Of a stretch of 64,000 nucleotides of DNA, positions 1 through 8,547 are shown piece by piece. The notes under the pieces are model-generated. The model ran no database searches. It saw only the letters and a program-made list of their open reading frames with translations, and was not told the origin of the DNA. Position 1 is the first letter of the stretch. Each line of letters begins with the position of its first letter. The position numbers were made by a program, and so were the translations under genes. Source of the stretch: an uncultured Afifella sp. (GTDB lineage: Bacteria > Pseudomonadota > Alphaproteobacteria > Rhizobiales > Afifellaceae); contig CAMYKZ010000004.1 of NCBI GenBank assembly GCA_947259045.1, positions 62,001 to 126,000 of the forward strand, written 5' to 3'.

Positions 1-210
1 CTGGTGGATCTGGTCGAACCCGGCCAGATGCAGCGAATGCCGGCGCCGGACGCCGCATGGGCGACGCTTGCCGGCGTCAAACTTGCCCGGCAGGCCGTAC
101 CTGCGCCGGGTCTCACCGGCACCGCTGAACCCGCATTGGTGCTGATCCGGCAGGCAATTGCGGCGGCCGATGATCATAAATCCTTGCACTTGGCGCAAGT
201 TTCGCCATGA
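1..210 (+). CDS. hprK: HPr kinase/phosphorylase, C-terminal part
   Basis: Partial gene open at the left edge of the window; the reading frame runs from base 1 to a TGA at 208-210. The visible 69 residues begin LVDLVEPGQMQRMP and continue through a segment TLAGVKLARQAVPAP that resembles the C-terminal end of the short alphaproteobacterial HprK. HprK phosphorylates HPr on a regulatory serine and also removes that phosphate. The next two genes encode an EIIA-Man type protein and HPr, the usual HprK partners in this class, which supports the call more than the short segment alone. The nucleotide-binding region lies outside the window and cannot be checked. Confidence 0.75.
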   Translation: MVDLVEPGQMQRMPAPDAAWATLAGVKLARQAVPAPGLTGTAEPALVLIRQAIAAADDHKSLHLAQVSP

Positions 211-241
211 TTGCGCTCCGTTCGGAAGTTGGCAGATAAAA

Positions 242-643
242 ATGATTGGCCTTGTACTTGTAACCCACGGCAAACTGGCGGCAGAATTCCGTGCAGCCCT
301 CGAACATGTGATGGGACCGCAGGAGCATTGCGAAACCATCTCTATCGGACCCGATGACGATATGGACGAACGCCGGCATGATATTGTCGATGCTGTCGGC
401 CGCGTCGATCAGGGGCAGGGCGTCATTCTGTTGACGGATATGTTCGGCGGGACGCCGTCCAACCTGGCCATTTCCGTGATGGAAAAGGGCCGGGTGGAGG
501 TCGTGGCCGGCGTCAACCTGCCGATGCTGATCAAGCTTGCCAATGTGCGCAATTCCGCAGGACTGGAAGAGGTTGCCATTGCCGCCCAGGAATGGGGCCG
601 CAAATATATCAACGTCGCCAGCCAGATCCTGTCGACGGAATAG
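242..643 (+). CDS. PTS system EIIA component, mannose family
   Basis: Encodes 133 residues, full length for an EIIA-Man domain. The start at 242 is chosen because MIGLVLVTHGKLA is the exact family N-terminus; the frame stays open further upstream but that part overlaps hprK and looks non-coding. His9 in VTHGKL is the expected phosphorylation site, and the LLTDMFGGTPSNLA loop is typical of the fold. It should accept phosphate from HPr in the cytoplasm. With hprK upstream, HPr only 8 bases downstream and no sugar permease nearby, it most likely belongs to the regulatory nitrogen-type PTS rather than to sugar import. The function inside that regulatory system is inferred. Confidence 0.93.
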   Translation: MIGLVLVTHGKLAAEFRAALEHVMGPQEHCETISIGPDDDMDERRHDIVDAVGRVDQGQGVILLTDMFGGTPSNLAISVMEKGRVEVVAGVNLPMLIKLANVRNSAGLEEVAIAAQEWGRKYINVASQILSTE

Positions 644-651
644 TGACCGAC

Positions 652-1011
652 ATGAAGACGCAGGCGGCGGAAAAAAATCAAACCGGCAATCAGGGTCAGG
701 GCCGCGGAGAAGCGGGTCAGGGCCAGGCGGGTGAGGGCAAGGCGATCGTCCGTTCGCTGACGATCTGCAACAAGCGCGGCCTGCATGCCCGCGCATCGGC
801 GAAGTTCGTCAAATGCGCGGAAAGTTTCAGCGCCAACATTATCGTCAGCCGGGACGGCCAGAGTGTCGGCGGCACGTCGATCATGGGCCTGATGATGCTG
901 GCCGCAGCCCCGGGCTGTTCGATCGAGGTCGCAGCCGAGGGTCCCGACGCCGAAGCCGCGCTGGATGCGCTGACGGATCTGGTTGAATGCGGGTTCGGCG
1001 AAGACGATTAG
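652..1011 (+). CDS. ptsH: Phosphocarrier protein HPr (NPr type)
   Basis: Encodes 119 residues. The HPr fold starts near residue 31 (AIVRSLTICNKRGLHARAS); the histidine in RGLHARAS is the EI phosphorylation site and the serine in GGTSIMGLMML is the HprK target site. HPr passes phosphate from EI to EIIA proteins. The first 30 residues are a Gln/Gly/Glu-rich extension (NQGQGRGEAGQGQAGEG) not found in ordinary HPr of about 88 residues. A later start could remove it, but no ATG lies between residue 1 and the domain, so I keep 652. The gene ends the hprK-EIIA-HPr cluster. Confidence 0.92.
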   Translation: MKTQAAEKNQTGNQGQGRGEAGQGQAGEGKAIVRSLTICNKRGLHARASAKFVKCAESFSANIIVSRDGQSVGGTSIMGLMMLAAAPGCSIEVAAEGPDAEAALDALTDLVECGFGEDD

Positions 1012-1098
1012 GCGCCGGGGCGCCGCGCGAACGGCGCTGGCAGGCATTGTGCAAGACAACCGGATCGATCATGCCGAGGCAGGCCATTCGCAGGCCGG

Positions 1099-1130
1099 AA
1101 GACAATAATGCCATAAGACAATAATGCCAT
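1099..1130. repeat. 16-bp perfect tandem duplication
   Basis: The 16-mer aagacaataatgccat occurs twice head to tail (1099-1114 and 1115-1130) in the gap between the HPr gene and the convergent maeB gene. It looks like a slippage duplication; no function is evident. Confidence 0.9.
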
Positions 1131-1196
1131 CTGAACCGGCCAGGCGGCATGATCCTGACACTGGCCGGTCCTGACTGACCTTTCGCGCAGCCTTTC

Positions 1197-3491
1197 TCAG
1201 CCGCTGATATTATAGGCCGCCAGCGTCGCCATGTTGGCGATGTCGGCGTCGCGCGCATTCAGCGGCAGGATCTGCACCGGCCGGTCGAAACCGACGAGCA
1301 GCGGCCCGATCACCGTCGAGCCACCCAGTTCCTGCAGCATCTTGGTGGCGATCGAGGCGGAATGATAGGCCGGCATGACCAGCACATTGGCCGGCTCCGA
1401 CAGGCGGCAGAACGGATAGGCGGCCATCAGATCGGCATTCAGCGCGACATCGGCTGCCATGTCGCCGTCATACTCGAAATCGACCCGGCGTTTATCGAGC
1501 AGCCTGACCGCTTCCTGGACCCGTTCGGCGCGCTCGCCCGGCGGATTGCCGAAGGTGGAATAGGCCAGCAGCGCCACCCGCGGTTCGTAACCGAGCCGGC
1601 GGGCAACACCGGCCGCCTCTTCGGCAATGCCGGCAATTTCGGCCGCACTTGGCATTTCGTGCACTGCCGTGTCGGCGATGATCACCGTGCGGCCGCGCGC
1701 CAGTGCGATCGACACGCCGATAATGCGGTGGCCGGGCTTGGGGTCGATGCACCGGCGGACATCTTCCAGCACGGTGGAATAATTGCGCGTCAGGCCGGTC
1801 ACCATGGCGTCGGCTTCGCCCAGCGCCAGCATGCAGGCGGCAAAATGGTTGCGGTCGGTGTTGATCAGCCGCTGGCAGTCGCGATGCAGATAGCCTTCGC
1901 GCTGCAGCCGGGCATAGAGATAATCGGTGTAGGCGTCGCGGCGCTTGGAAATCCGCGCATTGGCGATTTCTATGCCGGCGCCGAGCTCCACGCCAAGGTT
2001 GCGGGCCGTCTCTTCGATCTGGTCGTCGCGCCCGACAAGCACCGCCGTGCCGAGCTTCTGGCCGGCAAAGCTGATGGCAGCACGGATGACCTGTTCTTCC
2101 TCGCCTTCGGCGAAAACCACCCGCTTGGGCTGGCGCCGCACGCGGGCGCTGACCTGCTGCAGGGTTCCGGCAATCGGATCGCGCCGCGCCGACAATTGCG
2201 CCCGGTAGGCGTCCATATCGGCGATCGGCCGGCGGGCGACGCCCGATTCCATCGCCGCTTTTGCAACGGCGCTGGGCACGGCGGAGATCAGCCGCGGATC
2301 GAATGGCACAGGAATGATGTAGCTTTCGCCGAACCTGGGCCGCTGGCCCTGATAGGCGGCGGCAACCTCGTCGGGCACATCCTCGCGCGCCAGGTCCGCC
2401 AGCGCATTTGCGGCGGCGATTTTCATCGCATCGTTGATGGTGGTCGCCCGCACGTCCAGCGCGCCGCGGAAAATATAGGGAAAGCCGAGTACATTGTTGA
2501 CCTGGTTGGGGTAATCCGACCGGCCGGTCGCCATGATCGTATCGTCGCGGATCTCCGCCACTTCTTCCGCGGTGATCTCAGGGTCCGGGTTGGCCATCGC
2601 AAACAGGATAGGTCGCGGCGCCATGGAGCGGATCATGTCGGCGGTAAACGCGCCCTTGACCGACAATCCGAAGACCGCGTCGGCGCCCACAAATGCTTCC
2701 GCCAGCGTCCTTTTGTCTGTGGCGACCGCATGGGCCGATTTCCACTGGTTCATCCGCTCCGGCCGGCCCTCATAGATCACCCCGGCGGTGTCGCATAACA
2801 GGATGTTGTCATGCGGCATGCCCATCGCCTTGAGCAGTTCCACGCAGGCGATCGCCGCCGCGCCGGCGCCGTTGCAGACAAGTTTCGTGGTGGCAAGCTC
2901 GCGGCCCGTCAGATGCAGCGCATTGATAAAACCGGCTACGGCAATGATCGCGGTGCCATGCTGATCGTCGTGGAAAACGGGAATGTCCATCAGTTCCCGA
3001 AGCCGGCTTTCGATGACAAAACAATCCGGCGCCTTGATGTCTTCCAGGTTGATGCCGCCGAACGAGGGGCCGAGATAGCGGACGGAATTGATGAATTCAT
3101 CAACATCTTCGGTGCCGACTTCAAGATCGATGGCATCGATATCGGCGAAGCGCTTGAACAGAACCGCCTTGCCCTCCATCACCGGCTTGGAGGCCAGCGC
3201 ACCGAGATTGCCAAGACCGAGAATGGCCGTGCCGTTGGAGATCACCGCCACCATATTGCCCTTTGTCGTATAGTCGAAGGCGCAGTTGGGGTCTTCGGCG
3301 ATCTTCAGCACCGGAACGGCGACACCGGGCGAATAGGCCAGCGACAGGTCACGCTGGGTGGCCATCGGCTTTGTCGCCGAAATTTCCAGCTTGCCGGGCC
3401 GGCCTTCGGAATGAAAGTTCAGCGCTTCCTGATCGGTAACCGAAATTGCGCTTCTTACGGGTCTGTCGTCATTTCCATCTTTGGGGGACAT
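1197..3491 (-). CDS. maeB: NADP-dependent malic enzyme with phosphotransacetylase-like domain
   Basis: Encodes 764 residues, the usual length of MaeB-type enzymes. Oxidatively decarboxylates malate to pyruvate, giving NADPH. Order of domains: malic N-terminal domain ([27 protein letters not shown]), metal/substrate region ([18 protein letters not shown]), dinucleotide-binding domain ([15 protein letters not shown]), then from about residue 435 a phosphotransacetylase-like domain ([16 protein letters not shown]). In this family that last domain is a regulatory acetyl-CoA sensor rather than an active transacetylase. The ATG at 3491 (MSPKDGND) is preferred to an in-frame GTG at 3515. It is divergent from phaZ, which fits a shared link to pyruvate and acetyl-CoA balance. 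Confidence 0.97.
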   Translation of the reverse strand: MSPKDGNDDRPVRSAISVTDQEALNFHSEGRPGKLEISATKPMATQRDLSLAYSPGVAVPVLKIAEDPNCAFDYTTKGNMVAVISNGTAILGLGNLGALASKPVMEGKAVLFKRFADIDAIDLEVGTEDVDEFINSVRYLGPSFGGINLEDIKAPDCFVIESRLRELMDIPVFHDDQHGTAIIAVAGFINALHLTGRELATTKLVCNGAGAAAIACVELLKAMGMPHDNILLCDTAGVIYEGRPERMNQWKSAHAVATDKRTLAEAFVGADAVFGLSVKGAFTADMIRSMAPRPILFAMANPDPEITAEEVAEIRDDTIMATGRSDYPNQVNNVLGFPYIFRGALDVRATTINDAMKIAAANALADLAREDVPDEVAAAYQGQRPRFGESYIIPVPFDPRLISAVPSAVAKAAMESGVARRPIADMDAYRAQLSARRDPIAGTLQQVSARVRRQPKRVVFAEGEEEQVIRAAISFAGQKLGTAVLVGRDDQIEETARNLGVELGAGIEIANARISKRRDAYTDYLYARLQREGYLHRDCQRLINTDRNHFAACMLALGEADAMVTGLTRNYSTVLEDVRRCIDPKPGHRIIGVSIALARGRTVIIADTAVHEMPSAAEIAGIAEEAAGVARRLGYEPRVALLAYSTFGNPPGERAERVQEAVRLLDKRRVDFEYDGDMAADVALNADLMAAYPFCRLSEPANVLVMPAYHSASIATKMLQELGGSTVIGPLLVGFDRPVQILPLNARDADIANMATLAAYNISG

Positions 3492-3691
3492 GGGCGGCCT
3501 GTCGCGATGATGCACGGGCAGAAACCTTATCGGCGCCGGTTTCGCATCACAAGGGCCGGTCTGAAAGTCCCAAAAATACAGGAATTATGTCGGGATTAAA
3601 CAAAATGTGCACAAAAAACCGGCAATATAGACGAAAGTCAGAGAAAACCGATAGGCTTGCAGTTGCGTGATTCGGTCCACGGCTTATTATC

Positions 3692-3724
3692 GCTGCGATG
3701 CAATATGAGTTGCTGCGGTGCAGC
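3692..3724. promoter_or_regulatory. Paired GCTGCG-TGCA sites, possible PhaR-type operator
   Basis: Two similar 13-mers, gctgcgatgcaat (3692-3704) and gctgcggtgcagc (3712-3724), lie 20 bp apart centre to centre, 48 to 80 bases upstream of phaZ in the maeB-phaZ divergent gap. TGC-rich paired motifs of this look are associated with the PHA regulator PhaR in alphaproteobacteria. The assignment rests on sequence and position only. Confidence 0.4.
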
Positions 3725-3771
3725 GGTAATGTGGCCCGGAGAGAAGAATTTCCCGAAAAGGAAAAAATTCC

Positions 3772-5331
3772 ATGGCGTTCTATCAGTTCTACGAATTCAA
3801 TCACGCGGCAATGGCGCCCTGGCGGGCGATGGCTGACGTTGCCCGGCTGACGCTGCAGAATCCGTTCCATCCGCTCTACGACACGCCGGTCGCGCGTTCC
3901 GTCAATGCGGCAACCGAACTGTTTGAGCGTTCGACACGGCGATACGGAAAACCCCATTTCGATTTGCCGACGACTTCGGTCGACGACGGCCGCACGGTCA
4001 GCGTCGAAGAACAGGTTGTCTGGCGCAAGCCGTTCTGTTCGCTGCTTCATTTCAAGCGCGATCTGCCGGCAAAGCGCAAGCCTGACCCGAAATTGCTGAT
4101 CGTCGCGCCGATGTCGGGCCATTATGCGACATTGCTGCGCGGCACGGTCGAAGCCATGCTGCCGGACCATGAGGTGTTCATCACCGACTGGACGGACGCG
4201 CGCATGGTGCCGATGTCGGACGGCGGATTCGGTCTCGACGATTATATCGATTACGTCATCGACATGTTGCATCATCTGGGCGAAAGCACCCACGTGATGG
4301 CGGTCTGCCAGCCCTCGGTGCCGGTGCTGGCCGCCGTTGCGATCATGGAAGAAGACGGCGACGCCAATGCGCCGGCGACGATGACGCTGATGGGCGGGCC
4401 GATCGATACACGGATCAAACCGACAGTCGTCAACGAACTTGCGGAAAAAAAGGGCACCGACTGGTTCCGCAACAATGTCATCATGCGGGTGCCGTTCCCC
4501 CATCCGGGCTTCATGCGACCGGTCTATCCGGGTTTCCTGCAGCTGACCGGCTTCATGTCGATGAATCTCGACCGCCACATGACGGCGCACCGGGAGCTGT
4601 TCATGCACCTGGTCGACGGCGATGGCGACAGCGCCGACCGGCACCGGGACTTCTACGACGAATATATGGCGGTGATGGATCTGACGGCGGAATTCTATCT
4701 GGAAACGGTGGAGACGGTGTTTGTCCGCCATGCTTTGCCGAAGGGCGAAATGACCTATCGCGACCGGCCGGTGAAACCGCAGCTGATCCGCAATACTGCG
4801 CTTTTGACGGTCGAGGGCGAGAAAGACGATATTTCCGGCGTCGGCCAGACCAAAGCCGCGCATGATATCTGCAGCGGCCTGGCGAAGACAAAAAAGGCCC
4901 ATCATCTGCAGGAGAAGGTCGGACATTACGGCGTCTTCAACGGTTCCCGATTCCGCGACGAAATCGCGCCGGCGATCAAGAAATTCGTCCGCAAACATGA
5001 TCGCAACGGCAAGGCGCTGAATGGCGCCGCCAAACCTCTTTCCATGCTGCGCGAGAATGATCCGGGCGCGAAATTCGCCGATGCAATGGGCATCACGGCG
5101 CTGAAGACAAACCCGATCCGGCTTGTCGCCGACGACCTGACCCAGATCAGCGGTATCGGTCCGAAGATTGCCGACATGCTGAACGATCTCGGCATCGTCC
5201 AGATCGACCAGCTTGCAGCATTGACAAAGGACATGACGCGGATGATGGACGACGAGTTGCCGCGCGGTCAGGAGGCGATTCGCGACTGGATCAGTCAGGC
5301 CCGGGCGCTGACCGCTTTTGAGAAAAAGTAG
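3772..5331 (+). CDS. phaZ: Intracellular polyhydroxyalkanoate depolymerase with C-terminal HhH domain
   Basis: Encodes 519 residues. Residues 1-410 match the intracellular PhaZ family, alpha/beta-hydrolase enzymes that break down stored PHB granules. The nucleophile is a cysteine in the lipase-box-like VCQPSV (Cys179), with the likely acid in EGEKDD (near 352) and histidine in VGHYGVF (His385), close to the triad positions of Ralstonia PhaZ1. The family usually ends near 400-430 residues. Here about 90 more follow, including a helix-hairpin-helix motif, LTQISGIGPKIADMLNDLGI (residues 456-475), of the kind appended to other alphaproteobacterial proteins. The extension is in frame with no sign of a frameshift. 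The gene is divergent from maeB. Confidence 0.95.
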   Translation: MAFYQFYEFNHAAMAPWRAMADVARLTLQNPFHPLYDTPVARSVNAATELFERSTRRYGKPHFDLPTTSVDDGRTVSVEEQVVWRKPFCSLLHFKRDLPAKRKPDPKLLIVAPMSGHYATLLRGTVEAMLPDHEVFITDWTDARMVPMSDGGFGLDDYIDYVIDMLHHLGESTHVMAVCQPSVPVLAAVAIMEEDGDANAPATMTLMGGPIDTRIKPTVVNELAEKKGTDWFRNNVIMRVPFPHPGFMRPVYPGFLQLTGFMSMNLDRHMTAHRELFMHLVDGDGDSADRHRDFYDEYMAVMDLTAEFYLETVETVFVRHALPKGEMTYRDRPVKPQLIRNTALLTVEGEKDDISGVGQTKAAHDICSGLAKTKKAHHLQEKVGHYGVFNGSRFRDEIAPAIKKFVRKHDRNGKALNGAAKPLSMLRENDPGAKFADAMGITALKTNPIRLVADDLTQISGIGPKIADMLNDLGIVQIDQLAALTKDMTRMMDDELPRGQEAIRDWISQARALTAFEKK

Positions 5332-5360
5332 ATAGATTACAAAAGGTTAATGTTTTTTCG

Positions 5361-5381
5361 GGCCTGAACCAGGCCGCTTTT
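5361..5381 (+). terminator. Possible Rho-independent terminator after phaZ
   Basis: Stem GGCCTG / CAGGCC with a 3-base loop (5361-5375), followed by gctttt. It lies 30 bases after the phaZ stop. The T-run is short. Confidence 0.5.
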
Positions 5382-5441
5382 GCTTGAATCGGCACCGGCC
5401 GCTCCCCATGTCTTAACCACCGACAATAACGGGGAGTTTTC

Positions 5442-5888
5442 ATGTCACAAACCGCAACCTTTTCAAACCGCAAGTCCGGCCGCTCGAGCAACCGCCGCTG
5501 GACACCGCTCAATATCCTGCTGATGGTGATCGGCTTCGTGCTGTTCTGGCCGCTTGGCCTGGGCATGCTGGCCTGGATCCTCTGGGGCGACGAAATCAGC
5601 CGCATGGCTGACGAATGCAAGTCGCGCTTTGGCTCCATGTCGCAATCGATGCCGCGGCCTTCCTACACCTCCGCCACCGGCAATATGGCGTTCGACGAAT
5701 ACCGCGCCCGCGAACTTGAGCGGATCGAGGAAGAACGCCGCAAGGTGGAAGCGATGCGTACCGAATTTGAGGATTTCCTGCGCGACGTGCGCCGGGCCAA
5801 GGATCAGGAAGAATTCGAAAAATTCATGGCCGCCTTCGAAAAGCAGGCCGGCAAATCGGACAAATCGAACAAGAAGAAAGGCCAGTAA
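5442..5888 (+). CDS. DUF2852 family membrane protein
   Basis: Encodes 148 residues. After a basic, serine-rich start (RKSGRSSNRRW) there is one hydrophobic region at about residues 24-47 (ILLMVIGFVLFWPLGLGMLAWILW), then GDEI and a long charged, helical C-terminal half (ELERIEEERRKVEAMRTEF) likely to form a coiled coil, ending in a lysine-rich tail. This layout matches the DUF2852 family found in alphaproteobacteria. Function is unknown. The upstream sequence cggggag gives a ribosome-binding site for the ATG at 5442. A strong terminator follows, so it is probably transcribed alone or with phaZ. Confidence 0.88.
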   Translation: MSQTATFSNRKSGRSSNRRWTPLNILLMVIGFVLFWPLGLGMLAWILWGDEISRMADECKSRFGSMSQSMPRPSYTSATGNMAFDEYRARELERIEEERRKVEAMRTEFEDFLRDVRRAKDQEEFEKFMAAFEKQAGKSDKSNKKKGQ

Positions 5889-5922
5889 GGCCTCTCCCCG
5901 CCCCCCAGTCCCCAAAAACTCC

Positions 5923-5947
5923 AGGGCCCTTCGGGGCCCTTTTATTT
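5923..5947 (+). terminator. Rho-independent terminator
   Basis: Perfect 7-bp stem AGGGCCC / GGGCCCT closed by a TTCG tetraloop (5923-5940), then tttattt. It follows the DUF2852 gene by 35 bases and sits between convergent transcription units. Confidence 0.9.
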
Positions 5948-5952
5948 TGCGC

Positions 5953-6105
5953 CTACGGATCGGCCGGTTCGGGCTCATCCAGCGGCAGATCGGTCGTGCG
6001 GCTGGTTTCAATGATCATCTGACGCTTGCGGATATCCAGATGAACTGCCGCGAGAATGATACCGAGGCCGATCAACACCAAAGCCGCTGGCCACCACCGT
6101 GTCAT
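5953..6105 (-). CDS. Short membrane protein, possible truncated GDYXXLXY protein
   Basis: A 50-residue ORF: MTRWWPAALVLIGLGI begins a single membrane segment, followed by LDIRKRQMII and an acidic end, LPLDEPEPADP, then stop. Its ATG overlaps the stop of the DUF4401 gene as ATGA (6102-6105), which argues for translational coupling and a real gene. In other genomes DUF2157 and DUF4401 genes are followed by a GDYXXLXY protein of about 170 residues whose N-terminus also has one membrane helix and then a DP-containing segment before the GDY motif. Here the frame stops just where that motif would begin. It may be a truncated relic or simply a short partner protein. Confidence 0.55.
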   Translation of the reverse strand: MTRWWPAALVLIGLGIILAAVHLDIRKRQMIIETSRTTDLPLDEPEPADP

Positions 6106-7193
6106 GACGATCCCCCTGTTTGGCCCCCGGTTTGGGGCCCTGTCTCGCGCAGCGCGAGGATTGCCCAGACGGCGATGATCGCCAGGCCGAAGCCGGCCAT
6201 GATCAGAGATTTTTCCATCAGTCCGGGCGGCCATGTGATCAGGCTTGCCGTCGGATCGCGAAAATAATGCACCACGAACGCAAGCTGCAGCGCCGCGCCG
6301 AGCAGCGCCAGGGCGCTCGAGCCCCGGCACCAGGCCAGCACCAGCACGATCAGCGCAGACGAACCGGCCGGCGGCAACAGGATGACGGCCGGCAGGCACA
6401 ACACGGAAAACACCATGACATCCAGCCGGCGGTTCGTGCCCTCCGCACCGACCCAGGCCATCATGAACAGCACGATCAGCGTCGACACCGCAATCAGCCG
6501 GCTGATCTGCATCGAGTTGAATGGCTCCGGCCAGGCGACAAAATACGACAGCACGATCGGCGATAGCACAGCGGAGATCAGCGCAACTGCTGCCAGCGGC
6601 CGCAGGTTGGTGCGCGCCGGCGCCATGAACAACACAATACCCAGCAGGGATTGCAGCGCAAAGATCCAGCCGATCGCATTGAAGTCGCGGTCGATGGCCA
6701 GCGACTGCAGCGCCGCGGCGGCAATCAATCCGGCAAGGATTGCCGCAATCGTGCCCTGCAGCATCAGCGTCCCGCGCAGGCTGATGGAAATCGCCAGGGC
6801 GAGGCCATACAAAGGCAGCAAAGGCCAGACCTTGCCGCCGGGAAAGCCGTTGAAAAGCTGGTTTGCCGCAAACATCAGGCCGCCGAGGACAAAACCGTCG
6901 ACGATACTATCGGGGATGCTCAGATATCGCATCGACCAACCGAACATCATCAGGGCTGCGCCGATGCCGATGTTCCTTTGCCAGAACGCATTAACGTTTT
7001 CTCCGAACAGCAAAGCCACAATGGCAGTCGCCAGCATGAAGACGCTCAGGCCGAGCAGCCAGCCGCCCAGACCGATCAGCAGTTTGACATACCAGGGCGG
7101 TTCCGGATCGGCATAGTCGTCATGGATATGGATATCGTGCGTCAGGGCGGTGCGCTGCAGATCGAACTGCTGGTAAAACTGGTCAATCTGCAT
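6102..7193 (-). CDS. DUF4401 domain membrane protein
   Basis: Encodes 363 residues, nearly all in hydrophobic helices (for example LLIGLGGWLLGLSVFMLA, IGIGAALMMFGWSM, LLGIVLFMAPA, LIVLFMMAWVG); I estimate about ten membrane segments. The soluble N-terminus is about 30 residues. The sequence type and its place directly after a DUF2157 gene identify it as DUF4401. Function is unknown. The ATG at 7193 is preferred to an in-frame TTG at 7208; it overlaps the DUF2157 gene by 11 bases. The C-terminus ends in a small Gly/Gln/Thr repeat (TGPQTGGQTGG), one of several short repeats at gene ends in this window. Confidence 0.8.
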   Translation of the reverse strand: MQIDQFYQQFDLQRTALTHDIHIHDDYADPEPPWYVKLLIGLGGWLLGLSVFMLATAIVALLFGENVNAFWQRNIGIGAALMMFGWSMRYLSIPDSIVDGFVLGGLMFAANQLFNGFPGGKVWPLLPLYGLALAISISLRGTLMLQGTIAAILAGLIAAAALQSLAIDRDFNAIGWIFALQSLLGIVLFMAPARTNLRPLAAVALISAVLSPIVLSYFVAWPEPFNSMQISRLIAVSTLIVLFMMAWVGAEGTNRRLDVMVFSVLCLPAVILLPPAGSSALIVLVLAWCRGSSALALLGAALQLAFVVHYFRDPTASLITWPPGLMEKSLIMAGFGLAIIAVWAILALRETGPQTGGQTGGSS

Positions 7194-8220
7194 GGCCGGC
7201 CACTCCAAAGGCGTGCCCCTGCTGGCGCAAAAGCAAGGCCATTGCGCCGACGCAGAAGCCGGTCAGAATGAAAACGGATACCCAACCCAGCAGTTCCGGC
7301 GGTCCGCTTGACGAAAGACCGAGCCGCAAATCGATCATCCGGGCGCCGGCGACGATCACCGCCAGCACGGCGAAAGCGACGGCGATGGAAAAAGCCGCAT
7401 AATCGCGGGCCCGGAACCGGTAAAACCAGAGCGCCGCCAGAACCGCAAAGGCAAAGACGATCACACTTGCAGGGCCGGAACCCGCGCCGAACAGCGACCA
7501 GTCAGGAAATTGATGCCCGATGAATGCGTCAACAAGGAACCAGAGCACCAGAACCAGCAGCAGGTAACGCGGCCATGTGGCGCGCAGCCACAATCCGCCG
7601 CGCCAGCGCACCGCTTCGCCGGCAACCAGCACAAGCCCCGGCACGGCGGCAAGGGCGAACGGATGATAGGCCGCCGGCAGAACATCCAAAGGCCGCGGAT
7701 CGCTGGTGAGGGCGGCGTGGACCGCTGTCAATGCGATGAAGGTCCAGACAATCCAGTGCGCGGGCGAGCGCGAGGCGACGACAAAGGGCAGGACGATCAG
7801 CATCCAGGCCAGATAGATCTCCATGCGGCCGGCGGCGGCCGGATAGACCCATTCCACCGCGTGCAGCAGCAATCCGGTCATCATAGTCGCGGCGATCAGC
7901 AGAACCTGGCCCGCCGGTCTGGTCAGGCCGAGAAACAGCGCACCGATCACAAGCGCGGCGAGACCCGCCTCGATCATGGCGAATTTCTGCCAGTTCGGCA
8001 GATCGTCCCAGATGTCGGCGCCGAAAAACAACAACCCGGCAGCCAGATAAAACGCGCCGAGCGCCAGCAATGCGCCGTTGGTCATTCTGGCTGAATGATC
8101 ATGATCGCGGACGGCAAATGCTGCGGCTCCGAACTGTGCGGCACCGATCAGCCCGTTGCTGCGAAACCGCAACAGATCGGCGAAGGTGATCCGCCGTTCG
8201 CCAACATCCACCTGGGTCAT
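7183..8220 (-). CDS. DUF2157 domain membrane protein
   Basis: Encodes 345 residues from the ATG at 8220 (MTQVDVGERR); the frame stays open to 8283, but the extra residues look non-coding. The N-terminal cytoplasmic part of about 50 residues is followed by GALLALGAFYLAAGLLFFGADIWDDLP, typical of DUF2157, where the first helices are followed by a conserved Asp/Trp segment. Most of the rest is membrane helices. It is the first gene of a three-gene overlapping unit with DUF4401 and a short membrane ORF, so the three products probably act together in the inner membrane. The biological role of this pair is not known. Confidence 0.8.
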   Translation of the reverse strand: MTQVDVGERRITFADLLRFRSNGLIGAAQFGAAAFAVRDHDHSARMTNGALLALGAFYLAAGLLFFGADIWDDLPNWQKFAMIEAGLAALVIGALFLGLTRPAGQVLLIAATMMTGLLLHAVEWVYPAAAGRMEIYLAWMLIVLPFVVASRSPAHWIVWTFIALTAVHAALTSDPRPLDVLPAAYHPFALAAVPGLVLVAGEAVRWRGGLWLRATWPRYLLLVLVLWFLVDAFIGHQFPDWSLFGAGSGPASVIVFAFAVLAALWFYRFRARDYAAFSIAVAFAVLAVIVAGARMIDLRLGLSSSGPPELLGWVSVFILTGFCVGAMALLLRQQGHAFGVAGHAD

Positions 8221-8547
8221 CAGGTCCGCCCCGCAGTCCGGTTTGCGAATCGCGCTATTGTCGGTGATTTGCCGCCCCGGCACAATGTGCCGCTGCGCCG
8301 GCCGGTGAAATTGAAACCGCAGCCGGCGGCTGAGGTCAGCAACGGGCGCCGCAACAGCGATGCCCGCAATAGGAAGGAAAGACCGGCACGGGTCGCCATG
8401 GAATTCGAATGTTCCTTTTTCGTTCTTGATTTCTGCAACCTATCCGGTAGACTTGATGACACGATCATCAGGGCCCGCACAGATTGCTGCGGCCTGTCTC
8501 GGCTTTGTATCAGGCCTGTTTTGGCTTTCAGTCTTCGGGGGTTCGCC

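Noticed and set aside
3547-4998. 483-codon minus frame opposite phaZ
   Set aside because: Rich in His, Arg and Asp as typical antisense shadows; phaZ is certain.
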